Assembly (NCBI RefSeq): GCF_000685095.1
Contig: NZ_BAYE01000007.1
Span: 248,001-312,000 of the forward strand
Source of the DNA: Paraburkholderia caledonica NBRC 102488
GTDB lineage: Bacteria > Pseudomonadota > Gammaproteobacteria > Burkholderiales > Burkholderiaceae
Length of the DNA stretch: 64,000 nt
Reading direction: 5' to 3'
The notes beneath the pieces are model-generated. The model worked only from the letters and a program-made list of their open reading frames with translations. It was not told the origin of the DNA and searched no databases. The position numbers and the translations under genes were made by a program. Below are positions 9,878 to 19,050 of the stretch, piece after piece (the first letter of the stretch is position 1; every line of letters starts with the position of its first letter).

Positions 9878-10492
9878 ATGCTTCTTTCACAATCGACTCG
9901 TAGCGTTAGCGCTCTCTTAACGCGCTGGCGAATCTTCGCCGGCTCAGCGAGCCTGCCTTTGCCTCTGACCAATTCATCGTCCGCCGCTGCGCCGGCTTGC
10001 GCGGAGACGGTCTGGATCGTGCCGCTGCATCAACATTCATGGTACGACCATGTGCGCCTGAAACGCGTGTTCGTCGCCGACGGCACCCGGCATCAGGTCG
10101 TGCTGGTCGACGTGCGCAAGCTGCTCGCCTGCGCGGATCGCGACAACACCGACTACGTTCTGAAGCCCATTGCCGAATGGCATGCGGGCAAAGTACGAGG
10201 CATTCGCGAATTTCTCGATCCGGACAATCCTCGTATTCCGCAGATGCCCTACGTGACGATTTGCACGCGCCGCGCAACCGGTCTACTCGGCTGGCTCGGT
10301 TTCGAGCGCGAGGGTGTGGTGGCGTTTCGCAATGGCCAGCATCGCGCGCGTTATCTTGCCGATGCCGGCGCGCGCTGGTTTCCGGTGGAAGTGCACGAGC
10401 GCGAGGCGGCCTTGCTGCGTGAGATGTGCGGCGCACCGGACGACGCCCGCACCGCGATCCGCCCCGTTTCGCTGAAGGCGGGCGGCGTCTAG
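9878..10492 (+). CDS. Uncharacterised protein with ParB/Srx-like motif
   Basis: About 204 residues, not confidently recognised. After a low-complexity, possibly non-native N-terminus comes a compact domain from about residue 44 (VWIVPLHQHSWYDHVRL...) with VLVDVRKLL, a four-residue IREF segment, and FRNGQHRARYLADAGARWFPV. The last resembles the GxxR box of ParB/sulfiredoxin folds, which also occurs in plasmid fertility-inhibition factors such as FiwA and Osa. This is a motif resemblance only. There is no clear ribosome site, and the true start may lie downstream of 9878. It overlaps no neighbour and ends just before a 9-bp tandem repeat. Confidence 0.55.
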   Translation: MLLSQSTRSVSALLTRWRIFAGSASLPLPLTNSSSAAAPACAETVWIVPLHQHSWYDHVRLKRVFVADGTRHQVVLVDVRKLLACADRDNTDYVLKPIAEWHAGKVRGIREFLDPDNPRIPQMPYVTICTRRATGLLGWLGFEREGVVAFRNGQHRARYLADAGARWFPVEVHEREAALLREMCGAPDDARTAIRPVSLKAGGV

Positions 10493-10497
10493 CCTGT

Positions 10498-10524
10498 TGT
10501 GCCCGCTGTGCCCGCTGTGCCCGC
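10498..10524. repeat. Three tandem copies of a 9-bp unit
   Basis: TGTGCCCGC is repeated three times exactly, followed by a diverged fourth copy (TGCGGCCCG). It sits between the end of the gene at 9878 and the decayed dehydrogenase. Read leftward it encodes Ser-Gly-His repeats that extend the broken dehydrogenase frame. Confidence 0.85.
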
Positions 10525-11255
10525 TGCGGCCCGTTGCAGGGACCGTGTTGCGAGGCACACCCGTTTGCCAGGCGGCGATGTTATCGAGCGTGGTGTGCGC
10601 GATCTCGTTCATCGCCTCGCGCGTGAAAAACGCCTGGTGGGCGGTCACGATGACGTTCGGGGACATCAGCAGACGCGCGAGCACGTCGTCTTGCAGCGGG
10701 AGATTCGAATGGCCTTCGAAGAAGAGACCGCCTTCTTCCTCGTAGACGTCGAGGCCCAGATGGCCAAGCTGGCCGTCCTTCAGTGCACCGACCAGCGCAT
10801 TGCTTTCGACGAGTCCGCCGCGCCCCGTGTTGATCAGCATCGCGCCGCGCTTCATTTTGGCCAGCGCGGCGGCGTCGATCAGATGGTAGGTGGAAGGCAC
10901 CAACGGACAGTGCAACTCACGATGTCCGATTCCGCCAGAAGCGTGTCGAGCGCGACGTAGCGCGCGCCGAGCGCGAGCAGGTGCCGAGGTGTTCGGCCGT
11001 TGCGAGGTCCACGTGGTTGAAGCCCGCCGACCGCAAGGCAATCATCCGCGTGCCGCCTGCGTAGAGCCGCTCCAGCACGGCCGCGTCGACCCGGTCGTTG
11101 ACGAACGGGCACACCACCTCGTAGCCCTGTGCCAGAACAGCGGTTTCGCTGTCCAGATGCGATTCCTGGAAATGCAGATCATAGCCATGGCCGCTGTTCG
11201 CTCCAGTGAACGTTTCGATGTCATATTGGCGGCTGCTGAAGAGAATGATGCGCAT
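10525..11255 (-). pseudogene. ldhA: Decayed D-lactate dehydrogenase (LdhA type)
   Basis: The start MRIILFSSRQYDIETF and following residues are those of fermentative D-lactate dehydrogenase up to ATAEHLG (about residue 90). Sequence then jumps near 10985 to ARYVALDTLLAESDIVS in another frame. About 105 residues are missing, including the NAD-binding GxGxxG loop. A second shift near 10921 returns to HCPLVPSTYHLIDAAALAKM and the C-terminal NAD-domain half (MLINTGRGGLVESNAL, VTAHQAFFTREAMN). The normal stop is also lost: the frame runs on through the 9-bp repeats. At least one deletion and one frameshift make it non-functional. Confidence 0.88.
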
Positions 11256-11428
11256 CGCGTACTCCGATAAACGTTTCGCGGCGCTCGCGAATTCCCGGCT
11301 AATGCCGACGAGTCAAGTCTGCCTGGGCGAATGAATATAAGGGAAGCAATGCGCTAAAGCGAATGCGGATGGGGTTTGTTTAGGTCCGCGCTCCGTGAAG
11401 TCAAGTGTTCATGGCAAAAAAAATAGCA

Positions 11429-11457
11429 TTGACAGGGATACTAAACTTTCATAATTT
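11429..11457 (+). promoter_or_regulatory. Sigma-70-like promoter for the asp operon
   Basis: TTGACA (11429-11434), a 17-base spacer and TAATTT (11452-11457) lie in an AT-rich patch 300 bases before the first antiporter gene. The -35 box is perfect and the -10 box partial. This is the best promoter-like sequence in the window. Confidence 0.55.
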
Positions 11458-11762
11458 AAAAAAGCTCGTGAATCACCGCTCCATTCATGAGTGAAGACAT
11501 TTCGTACAAACCCCACTTGCGGCGTTTCACCTTGCCGGGCGCATCAAGCGAAGTCCGGTCAGCAATGTTTTTCGTTTAATGACGCAGTAGTCACCGCGGC
11601 ATTCGTGATTTGCTGCGCGCTTTTTTTGCGCCATATGACGCCATTCCATCTTTTCCGTGGGATAGCTGATTCAAGTCAACTATCCACAACGCCAACGGGC
11701 TTAATTTCGCTGGCGTGGATATTTAGCAATTTGCGAATAATTTCCAAAATCGGCTAGCCAAC
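11458..11762 (+). other. Long AT-rich leader of the asp operon
   Basis: About 300 bases between the likely promoter and the first gene. It can form GGATAG (11660-11665)/CTATCC (11680-11685) and CCAC..CGCCA (11684-11695)/TGGCGTGG (11711-11718). An 88-codon open frame (11491-11757) lies here but shows no domain and looks like chance. The length and pairing allow a regulatory leader; there is no match to a riboswitch I know. Confidence 0.3.
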
Positions 11763-13445
11763 ATGATCGGTGAATTGCTGAGGACTCAACCGGAGATCGC
11801 TCTGTTCACGAGCCTCGCAATCGGCTATTTAATTGGCTCTTTCCGCATTGGTCCTATCCAGCTGGGCGGTGTTTGCGGCACATTGATCGTTGCGTTGTTA
11901 CTTGGTCAGACAGGCGCGCGCCTCGCGCCCGATCTGAAGAACATCGCCTTCGCATTGTTCATCTTTGCGCTGGGCTTCACCGGTGGGCCGCAATTCTTCG
12001 CCAATATCGGTCGGGGGTGGCGCTACGGGCTGCTGTCAGTGGTCGAGATCGTGTCGGTGCTCCTCCTGATCATGATCGCGGTGACCGTCATGCGGCTCGA
12101 TGCCGGTACTGCGGCTGGTCTGCTGGCCGGCGCGGCGACCGAGTCGGCCGTGATCGGCACGGCCTCCGAGGCGATTGCCAGGCTCGGTTTCGACGAAGCG
12201 CAGACGCTACGTCTGCAAGCCAACATCGTGACTGCTTACAGCGTGAGTTACCTGTTCGGGCTGGTCACTATCGTCCTCTTTACGAGCCAGTTTGCACCTT
12301 TGCTGTTGCGCATCGATTTGCGCGAGGAGGCGGCGCGCGTGTGGCGCAAGCTGGGCGGTGACGGAGCATTGGGCGAGGGCCAGCATGCCGCCGCACCGGC
12401 GCTGGTGGGCCGCGTTTTTCGCATCGGGGCGGCGCATGGTGCGACAGTTCTCACCATCGAGCAGCAGCACGGCTTCAATCTCACCATCGAGCAGGTGCGG
12501 CGCAACGGCGCGAACGTGGCGGTAGATCCGCACCTCGCGCTGGCTTCGGGCGACGTCGTGCTCGTCGCGGGCCGCCGCGAAGCTATCGTCGCCGCGGCGC
12601 CCGATCTCGGCGATGAAGTTGACGGCGCTGGCTTCGGTCAGGTGCTTGCCGAGAAGCTCGACGTCGTGTTGACACGGCGCGACGCGCACGGTCTCACGGT
12701 TGCCCAGATGCGTGAGCGGGCACCGCCAGACGAGGCGCGTGGAGTCTACATCGCGGCCGTCACGCGCCTGGAGACGACGATACCCGCGCTGCCCGGCACC
12801 GAACTGAATCGCGGCGACGTGCTGACGCTGGTCGGCGCCAAGGCCGATGTCGAGCGCGGCGCGCGGCGTCTCGGCTATGTGCTCGTCGCAACGCAGAAGA
12901 CCGACTTCGTCTATCTGGGCCTCGGCGTGCTGGTCGGCATGGCGATTGGCCACTTGGGCGGGCGCATCGGCGGCGTATCGCTCGCATTGGGCACCGGCGG
13001 CGGCTGCTTGTTGTCCGGGCTGCTGTTCGGCTGGATCCGCTCGCGACATCCGCTCGTCGGCTCGCTGCCTCCGGCGGCCGCGCAGATTCTCAAGGACTTC
13101 GGGCTCGCCACTTTCATCGCCGCGGTGGGATTGTCGGCGGGACCGGACGCCATCAAGCTGGTGCGCCAGTACGGCCTCGCGCTGCCCGCGGCCGGCATTC
13201 TGATGGTGCTCGTGCCGGGGCTGCTGTCGTTGTGGATTGGCCGCATGTTCCTCAAGCTCGAAACGCCGATGCTGCTCGGCGCGATCGCCGGTCAGCAGTG
13301 CAGCACGCCGGCGATCAGCGCGCTCGTCAGTGTGACCGGCAACTCCACGCCGGTGATCGGCTACACGATCACCTACGCGCTTTCCAACATCTTTTTGCCG
13401 TTGATGGGACCAGTCGTGGTCGGCCTGGCCGGCAAGCTCAGCTAG
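11763..13445 (+). CDS. aspT: AspT-type aspartate:alanine antiporter 1
   Basis: A 560-residue member of the aspartate:alanine exchanger (AAE) family. Two blocks of about five helices (residues 5-180 and 380-560) flank a long cytoplasmic loop with two RCK-C (TrkA-C) like subdomains (about 205-370). Family motifs GAATESAVIGTASEAI and the GGGCLLSGLLFGWIRSRHP region are present. In the known cycle aspartate enters in exchange for alanine made by AspD, generating proton-motive force. It is followed after 83 bases by a paralogue and then by aspD. It has no strong ribosome site, so expression may be lower than that of the second copy. Confidence 0.9.
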   Translation: MIGELLRTQPEIALFTSLAIGYLIGSFRIGPIQLGGVCGTLIVALLLGQTGARLAPDLKNIAFALFIFALGFTGGPQFFANIGRGWRYGLLSVVEIVSVLLLIMIAVTVMRLDAGTAAGLLAGAATESAVIGTASEAIARLGFDEAQTLRLQANIVTAYSVSYLFGLVTIVLFTSQFAPLLLRIDLREEAARVWRKLGGDGALGEGQHAAAPALVGRVFRIGAAHGATVLTIEQQHGFNLTIEQVRRNGANVAVDPHLALASGDVVLVAGRREAIVAAAPDLGDEVDGAGFGQVLAEKLDVVLTRRDAHGLTVAQMRERAPPDEARGVYIAAVTRLETTIPALPGTELNRGDVLTLVGAKADVERGARRLGYVLVATQKTDFVYLGLGVLVGMAIGHLGGRIGGVSLALGTGGGCLLSGLLFGWIRSRHPLVGSLPPAAAQILKDFGLATFIAAVGLSAGPDAIKLVRQYGLALPAAGILMVLVPGLLSLWIGRMFLKLETPMLLGAIAGQQCSTPAISALVSVTGNSTPVIGYTITYALSNIFLPLMGPVVVGLAGKLS

Positions 13446-13528
13446 CCGGTCGGAATTACCGCGCGGGGGTCGAGCACCCGCGGCGGGCAGTGTCGGGTAA
13501 TTAGCATCGCAAACTATTCAGCGAGGAC

Positions 13529-15214
13529 ATGATGGACTGGCTACATCACATATTCCAGAAATCACCTGAGATCGCGCTGTTTTTGTCGCTCGCGGCTGGT
13601 TACTTCATCGGCCAGATCAACTTCGGCAAGTTCCAGCTGGGCGGCGTCGGCGGATCGCTGCTGGCGGCGGTGGTGATCAGTCAGGCAGGCGTGACGATCG
13701 ACAACGGCGTGAAGTCGGTGATGTTCGCCGTATTCATCTACGCGGTCGGCTACGACTCCGGTCCGGGTTTCTTCAATTCGCTGAATCGCAAGACGCTGCG
13801 CGAAATTGCGATGGCGGTTTTCCTCGCGGTCACAGCGCTGATCACCGTGGTGATCTGCGCGAAGCTGTTTCACCTGAACAAGGGACTCGCGGCCGGGCTC
13901 GCTGGCGGCGCGCTGACGCAGTCGGCGATCATCGGCACTGCGGGCGACGCGATCGCGCGCCTCGGGCTGCCCGCCGACGAGGTGAAATCGCTGCAATCCG
14001 ACGTTGCGATCGCCTATGCGGTGACGTACGTGTTCGGCTCGCTCGGCGCGATCATCGTATGCGTGAATATTTTGCCGAAGTTCATGGGGCAGAGTCTGCG
14101 CGATGCGTCCATCGAAGCAGAACGCGAGCTCACCGCGGGCGCGCCGGCTCGCGGGCCAGGACAGCTTCTGGCGTTGCCGGAACTGGTAGGGCGCGCGTAC
14201 CGGATCGACGTCAGCGCGGGCAAGACGGTGAAACAGGTCGAGACACTGCATCGCGACATGCTGACCATCGAGCGCGTCAAGCGAGGCGGCCATACGCTCG
14301 ACCCTACGCCCGACCTGGTATTGGACCCCGACGATGTGGTGCTGGTCGTGGGCCGTCGCGAAGCCGTCGTCGAGTTCGGCTCGAACGGCAGCGAAGTTGC
14401 CGACATTGGCGATGTCGGCGTCGTCATGCAAACGCGCGAAGGCGTATTCACCCGCAAAGGCATGAACCACACGACGATCGCGGCCGCGCGGGAAATGGTG
14501 GATCGTGACATGCGCCATGGCGTCTACCTGCAGGGCGTGACGCGCGCCGGGCAGCCGCTGCCGCTGCTGCCGGAAACCCATCTGGAACATGGCGACGTGC
14601 TGACGTTTTATGGCTCGCCGAAAGACACCAAGCGGGCCGTGGAAGCCGCGGGTTACGAGCTGCCGTACAGCAACAAGACCGACTTCATCTACATGGGCGT
14701 CGGTCTCGTGCTCGGCTTGCTGATCGGGCTCATTGTTATCAACGTGGGTGGAATTCCGCTCACGCTCGGCTCAGGCGGCGGCTGTCTGCTCGCCGGCCTG
14801 CTGTTCGGCTGGATGCGCGGCAAGCATCCCATGTACGGCGTGATGCCCACGGCAGCCTCGCAACTGCTGAAGGACTTCGGGCTCGCGGCCTTCGTCGCCG
14901 TGGTCGGTCTGAATTCTGGCCTGCAGGCCGTGGTCACGGTCAAGCAGAGCGGCATGACGATCTTCCTGCTCGGCGTGTTCGTCACGCTGTTCCCTCTCTT
15001 GCTCACGATGCTGTTCGGCCGCTACGTGCTTCGCTACAACAATGCGGCCATTCTGGCAGGTGCGCTGACGGGCTCACGTAGTGCGAATCCGGCTTTTGGC
15101 GGCGTGCTGGACAAGGCGGAAAGCGCGGTGCCGACCGTGCCGTTCGCCATCACCTATGCAATTGCGAACGTCGCGTTGACGTTGCTGGGCCCGCTCGTGG
15201 TGGGACTCGTGTAG
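13529..15214 (+). CDS. aspT: AspT-type aspartate:alanine antiporter 2
   Basis: A 561-residue paralogue of the upstream gene with the same plan: five-helix blocks around a loop with two RCK-C-like subdomains, with GGALTQSAIIGTAGDAIARLG and GGGCLLAGLLFGWMRGKHP motifs. The helix-2 and loop sequences differ clearly from copy 1, so this is an old duplication. ATG codons at 13529 and 13532 are both possible after GCGAGGA. It lies 92 bases before aspD. Two adjacent AAE genes with aspD suggest separate exchangers, or a hetero-oligomer; which one carries aspartate is not visible. Confidence 0.9.
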   Translation: MMDWLHHIFQKSPEIALFLSLAAGYFIGQINFGKFQLGGVGGSLLAAVVISQAGVTIDNGVKSVMFAVFIYAVGYDSGPGFFNSLNRKTLREIAMAVFLAVTALITVVICAKLFHLNKGLAAGLAGGALTQSAIIGTAGDAIARLGLPADEVKSLQSDVAIAYAVTYVFGSLGAIIVCVNILPKFMGQSLRDASIEAERELTAGAPARGPGQLLALPELVGRAYRIDVSAGKTVKQVETLHRDMLTIERVKRGGHTLDPTPDLVLDPDDVVLVVGRREAVVEFGSNGSEVADIGDVGVVMQTREGVFTRKGMNHTTIAAAREMVDRDMRHGVYLQGVTRAGQPLPLLPETHLEHGDVLTFYGSPKDTKRAVEAAGYELPYSNKTDFIYMGVGLVLGLLIGLIVINVGGIPLTLGSGGGCLLAGLLFGWMRGKHPMYGVMPTAASQLLKDFGLAAFVAVVGLNSGLQAVVTVKQSGMTIFLLGVFVTLFPLLLTMLFGRYVLRYNNAAILAGALTGSRSANPAFGGVLDKAESAVPTVPFAITYAIANVALTLLGPLVVGLV

Positions 15215-15306
15215 CAAACGCGTTGTATCGATCTCTTCGCGCCGGCCGCGGCATCGCGCAAATCAATGCCCGGCGGCGTCTTTCACCTGGCTCAGGAGAA
15301 CACATC

Positions 15307-16971
15307 ATGGCAAAAGAGAAGGACGACAGGAAACGTGGCGACATGGCACAGCCGGGTCTTGCCGCGCTCAGCCCGTTCGAGCTCAAGGACGAACTCATCA
15401 AGGCCGCGGGCGGCGGCGCCGTCGAGCGGCCGGCCAATGCGTCGATGCTGAACGCCGGTCGGGGCAACCCGAATTTTCTCGCAACGATCCCGCGCCACGG
15501 CTTCTGGCAGCTTGGGCTCTTCGCCATGCGCGAGTCGGAGCGCTCGTTCGCTTATATGCCTGAAGGCGTCGGCGGATTTCCACGGCGCGAAGGCCTCGAA
15601 GAGCGCTTCGACCTGTTCTTGCGCGAAAACAAAGGCGTTGCGGGGATCGACTTTTTGCGCGGCGCGGTATCGTACGTGCGCGATCAGCTGGGGCTTTCCT
15701 CCGGCGACTTCCTTTATGAAATGTGTGAGGGGATTCTCGCATCGAACTATCCGGTGCCCGACCGGATGCTCAAGCTATCCGAAGTCATCGTCGGACAATA
15801 TCTGCGCCGGGAGATGATCGGCCGGCATCCGTTCGTCGGCGAATTCGACGTGTTCGCGGTGGAGGGCGGCACGGCGGCCATGACGTACATCTTCAACACG
15901 ATGCGCGAGAATCACCTCATTAAGCCGGGGGACACCATCGCGCTCGGCATGCCGATCTTCACGCCGTACATCGAGATTCCGCGGCTGAACGACTACCAGT
16001 TGAATGTGGTGAATCTGAACGCCGGTGTTGAGAATGGCTGGCAGTACACGAAAGAAGAACTCGACAAGTTGCGCGATCCGAAAGTGAAGGCCTTCTTTCT
16101 CGTGAACCCGAGTAATCCGCCTTCGGTGAAAATGGACGACGAGAGCCTTCAGTACATTGCCGACATCGTCAAGGAACGGCCCGATCTGATTCTTCTCACC
16201 GACGACGTGTACGGAACGTTCGCGGACGACTTCGTGTCGCTATTCGCGCTTGCGCCGAAGAACACGATTCTCGTGTACTCGTACTCCAAATATTTCGGTG
16301 CGACCGGCTGGCGTCTCGGAACGATCGCGACGCATCGCGACAACGTGCTCGACAGGCTGATTTCGGAACTGCCGAAAGACGTGAAGAAGCAGTTGCACGA
16401 ACGCTATGAGTCGATCACGACAGAGCCTGAAAAGCTCAAATTCATCGACCGTCTGGTGGCCGACAGCCGCACCGTCGCGCTGAATCACACGGCAGGGCTG
16501 TCGACGCCGCAGCAGGTGCAGATGGTGCTGTTTTCGCTGTTCTCGCTGATGGATACGCCCGACGCATACAAGAACGCGCTGAAGCGCCTGATCCGCAAGC
16601 GCAAGCAGGCGCTTTATGAAGAGGTCGGCATTGCATTCGACGACAGCGATCCGAACCAGGTCGACTACTACACGATTCTCGACGCCGAGTACCTTGGCGA
16701 GCGGATGTTCGGGCGCGAGTTCGTCGATTGGCAGTTGAAGAGCACGCAGCCTACCGAGTTGCTGTTCCGTCTTGCTCGCGAGGCTCGGGTGGTGCTGTTG
16801 CCGGGGCTCGGCTTCGGCACCCAGCATGCGTCGGGGCGTGTGTCGCTGGCCAACCTCAACGAGTCGGACTACCGGCAGATCGGACGCGCGGTGCGGCGGC
16901 TGATCGAAGAATACGTCGAGCGTTTCAATGCGGAAACCGGCAAGAAGCTCGACAAGACCAAGGTGAAGTGA
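15307..16971 (+). CDS. aspD: Aspartate 4-decarboxylase
   Basis: PLP enzyme (fold type I) that releases CO2 from the beta-carboxyl of L-aspartate to give L-alanine, with side aminotransferase activity in known members. The 554 residues match the family, which is longer than ordinary aminotransferases. The PLP lysine is Lys328 in YSYSKYFGATGWRLG; the cofactor Asp is in LLTDDVYGTF. AGGAG stands 8 bases before the ATG at 15307. Being downstream of two AspT genes completes the aspartate-alanine cycle, which yields energy and consumes a cytoplasmic proton. Confidence 0.94.
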   Translation: MAKEKDDRKRGDMAQPGLAALSPFELKDELIKAAGGGAVERPANASMLNAGRGNPNFLATIPRHGFWQLGLFAMRESERSFAYMPEGVGGFPRREGLEERFDLFLRENKGVAGIDFLRGAVSYVRDQLGLSSGDFLYEMCEGILASNYPVPDRMLKLSEVIVGQYLRREMIGRHPFVGEFDVFAVEGGTAAMTYIFNTMRENHLIKPGDTIALGMPIFTPYIEIPRLNDYQLNVVNLNAGVENGWQYTKEELDKLRDPKVKAFFLVNPSNPPSVKMDDESLQYIADIVKERPDLILLTDDVYGTFADDFVSLFALAPKNTILVYSYSKYFGATGWRLGTIATHRDNVLDRLISELPKDVKKQLHERYESITTEPEKLKFIDRLVADSRTVALNHTAGLSTPQQVQMVLFSLFSLMDTPDAYKNALKRLIRKRKQALYEEVGIAFDDSDPNQVDYYTILDAEYLGERMFGREFVDWQLKSTQPTELLFRLAREARVVLLPGLGFGTQHASGRVSLANLNESDYRQIGRAVRRLIEEYVERFNAETGKKLDKTKVK

Positions 16972-17082
16972 GGTTTTGCCGCGGTGCGGCCAGGCGCGTC
17001 GCCTACGCGCGTTTGCAGCGGCCGCCGGCAAAGCATGGTCAAAAAACTTGCGCAATTGCGCGGATCGGTGAATGATCGGACG

Positions 17083-17116
17083 ACGGCCTCACCAGTGTCA
17101 CAGCTGGCGAGGCCGT
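17083..17116. terminator. Strong hairpin after aspD
   Basis: ACGGCCTC/GAGGCCGT arms (17083-17090, 17109-17116) continue past one mismatch into CCAG/CTGG with an 8-base loop. It lies in the 191 bases between aspD and the class V aminotransferase. No T-run follows, so it could be an attenuator, an mRNA end stabiliser or a weak terminator. Confidence 0.4.
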
Positions 17117-17162
17117 TGGCTCCTGTGCATTCCATCTTTGCGCTTTCCTTCAAGTACCGATC

Positions 17163-18386
17163 ATGCCGACTTCATCATCTAACGTTGCGTCTACTGCTGT
17201 GCCGTGTCCGGTTGTCGAATCGCTCGACGCCATCCTTCCCGAAGAGCCGTTACTGATGATGGGCGCCGGTCCCGTGCCGATTCCCGCAGCGGTCGCCAAG
17301 GCCAATACGATCGTCATCAACCATCTGGGCGCAACCATGGTGAAGGTGATCGGTCAGGTAAAAACGATGGCGCGCTACGTGTTCCAGACCAATTCGAAAT
17401 GGGTGCTGGGCGTCGCGGGACCCGGTTCGGCCGCGATGGAAATGGCAATCTCGAATCTCGCGTGGGAAGGCACGCGCGTGCTGAGCATCAAGAACGGCTT
17501 TTTCAGCGGGCGCATGGCGGAGATGGGCCGCCGCGTCGGCGCGCGAGTGACGGAACTGGAAGTGGCCGACCGCGCGGTGGCGAGTCTCGACGAGATCGCC
17601 GAGGCAATCCGCCGTGAGCGTCCGGAGATCGTCACGGTGGTGCAGGGCGAGACTTCGAATACGGTCTGGAATTACCAGTTGAAGGACATCGCCGCATTGG
17701 CGAAGTCGGCGGGCGCGCTGGTGATCGTCGACGCGGTGTGCACATTGAGCACCATGCCGCTCGCCATGGACGCGTGGGGCATCGACGCTGTGATCACGGG
17801 CGGGCAGAAGGGCTTGTCGTCTATTCCGGGAGTCTCGTTGATTGCGTTTTCCGATGCAGCCTGGGAGCGCGTGAAAGGACGTACCGCGCCGAATGCGCAC
17901 TGGTGTCTCGACGCGTCGCTCGCCGAGAACTTCTGGCATAACGCGGGATATCACTACACGGCGCCGGTCTCGGGCGTGCTGGCTTTACATGAGGCACTGC
18001 GGCTCGTGTGCGCAGAGACGCTTGAAAAGCGTTTTGCGCGGCACCTCAAGTGTTCGGTGGCGTTGCAGGAAGGCGTGACCGCGCTCGGCTTGCAGCTGTA
18101 TGCGCCGGTTGCTTGCCGGTTGAATTCGGTGGTGGGCATCGAGGTGCCCGCCGGGCTGAGTGCAGGTGATGTATGCGCGCATATTTCGCGGCAGCATCAG
18201 GTCGAAATTTCGGGGTCGTTCGGATTGCCGATTGTTCGGATCGGGCAAATGGGCGAGCAATGCCGCGAGCACAATCTGTTTCGCACTCTGCACGCGCTGG
18301 GCCGGACGATGGTCGACCTCGGGGTTAAGGTCGATTTGCCCGCCGGGGTCGCGGCGTTGGAGCGGGGATTGTCAGGAGGAAAGTAG
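17163..18386 (+). CDS. Class V aminotransferase, alanine/serine-glyoxylate type
   Basis: A 407-residue PLP aminotransferase. MMGAGPVPIPAAV is the class V start; VDAVCTLSTMPLAMDAWGID holds the cofactor Asp and GGQKGLSSIPG the Schiff-base lysine (Lys216). Family members transfer amino groups from alanine, serine or (S)-ureidoglycine to glyoxylate or pyruvate. It follows aspD in the same direction with a hairpin between them. An enzyme that uses alanine made by AspD is an attractive but unproven reading. There is no strong ribosome site upstream of the ATG. Confidence 0.8.
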   Translation: MPTSSSNVASTAVPCPVVESLDAILPEEPLLMMGAGPVPIPAAVAKANTIVINHLGATMVKVIGQVKTMARYVFQTNSKWVLGVAGPGSAAMEMAISNLAWEGTRVLSIKNGFFSGRMAEMGRRVGARVTELEVADRAVASLDEIAEAIRRERPEIVTVVQGETSNTVWNYQLKDIAALAKSAGALVIVDAVCTLSTMPLAMDAWGIDAVITGGQKGLSSIPGVSLIAFSDAAWERVKGRTAPNAHWCLDASLAENFWHNAGYHYTAPVSGVLALHEALRLVCAETLEKRFARHLKCSVALQEGVTALGLQLYAPVACRLNSVVGIEVPAGLSAGDVCAHISRQHQVEISGSFGLPIVRIGQMGEQCREHNLFRTLHALGRTMVDLGVKVDLPAGVAALERGLSGGK

Positions 18387-18405
18387 AGGGCTGGGACCCG
18401 CTCCG

Positions 18406-18830
18406 CTAATGCGACACGCTCGAAAGTCCGCCTGCCGGAGGTAATCCTGGCGGCGGACCACTGTCGGTCAAACTGAACGTCGACATGGAACTCGGGCAGT
18501 GGAACGTCTTCAGCACATCGCTCGTCAGAGGATTGGCAACGCTGCCCGCGCCCACAATGTCGAGTACCGCCTTGCGCCCGTCGAAGTTGAACGCAACGCG
18601 CGTACGTCCGGATGTCGCTGTTCCCAGCACCTTGCTCTTGTGAGTCATGCCCATCAGCACCCACGGTCCATCGGCTGATATGGTCGGCGTATGTGAAAGT
18701 AAAGACGCCAGGCGCGCCGCGCGACAGCGAAGCGCCGCTAACCCGAGTAAATACCGTTCCCGTCTGCGAACCAATCGCGCGCATCAGCCTGAGTCCCTCG
18801 GCGCTTCTTTCCGAAGGGCCGCTTTGGCGC
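18406..18830 (-). pseudogene. Fragment of an unrecognised coding gene
   Basis: Leftward reading gives plausible protein text in two frames: GAPGVFTFTYADHIS in one and then, after a shift near 18680, ADGPWVLMGMTHKSKV, RVAFNFDGRKAVLDIVGAG and FSLTDSGPPPGLPP up to a stop at 18406. No start or family is recognised. It probably is a gene remnant with a frameshift. The rest of 18387-19050 shows nothing else I can support. Confidence 0.3.
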
Positions 18831-19050
18831 ACCCGTGAAGCCGTTCCGTCGCGCTGCTGCTGTCGAGGAGCGGGCGAGCCCGTTGAATCAGCGCACCGTT
18901 GCGCACGAAAGGCGACTGGACCACTCGCGAGTGGGAGAAGATTTGCTAGACGCGAGCGATCTTCGAAGCACGCCCCTCGATTACCGCTGCGCAGTCGGCT
19001 TTCGCCCACTCGTCGAGCACCACACCTCAAACTCGTCCGCAGAAACACAA

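Noticed and set aside
11491..11757. 88-codon frame in the asp leader
   Set aside because: No ribosome site, no domain, and composition is like untranslated AT-rich DNA.
18835..19050. Upstream extension of the PAAR frame
   Set aside because: The added sequence is unlike PAAR proteins and rich in Arg/His; the domain starts at the GTG at 19051.
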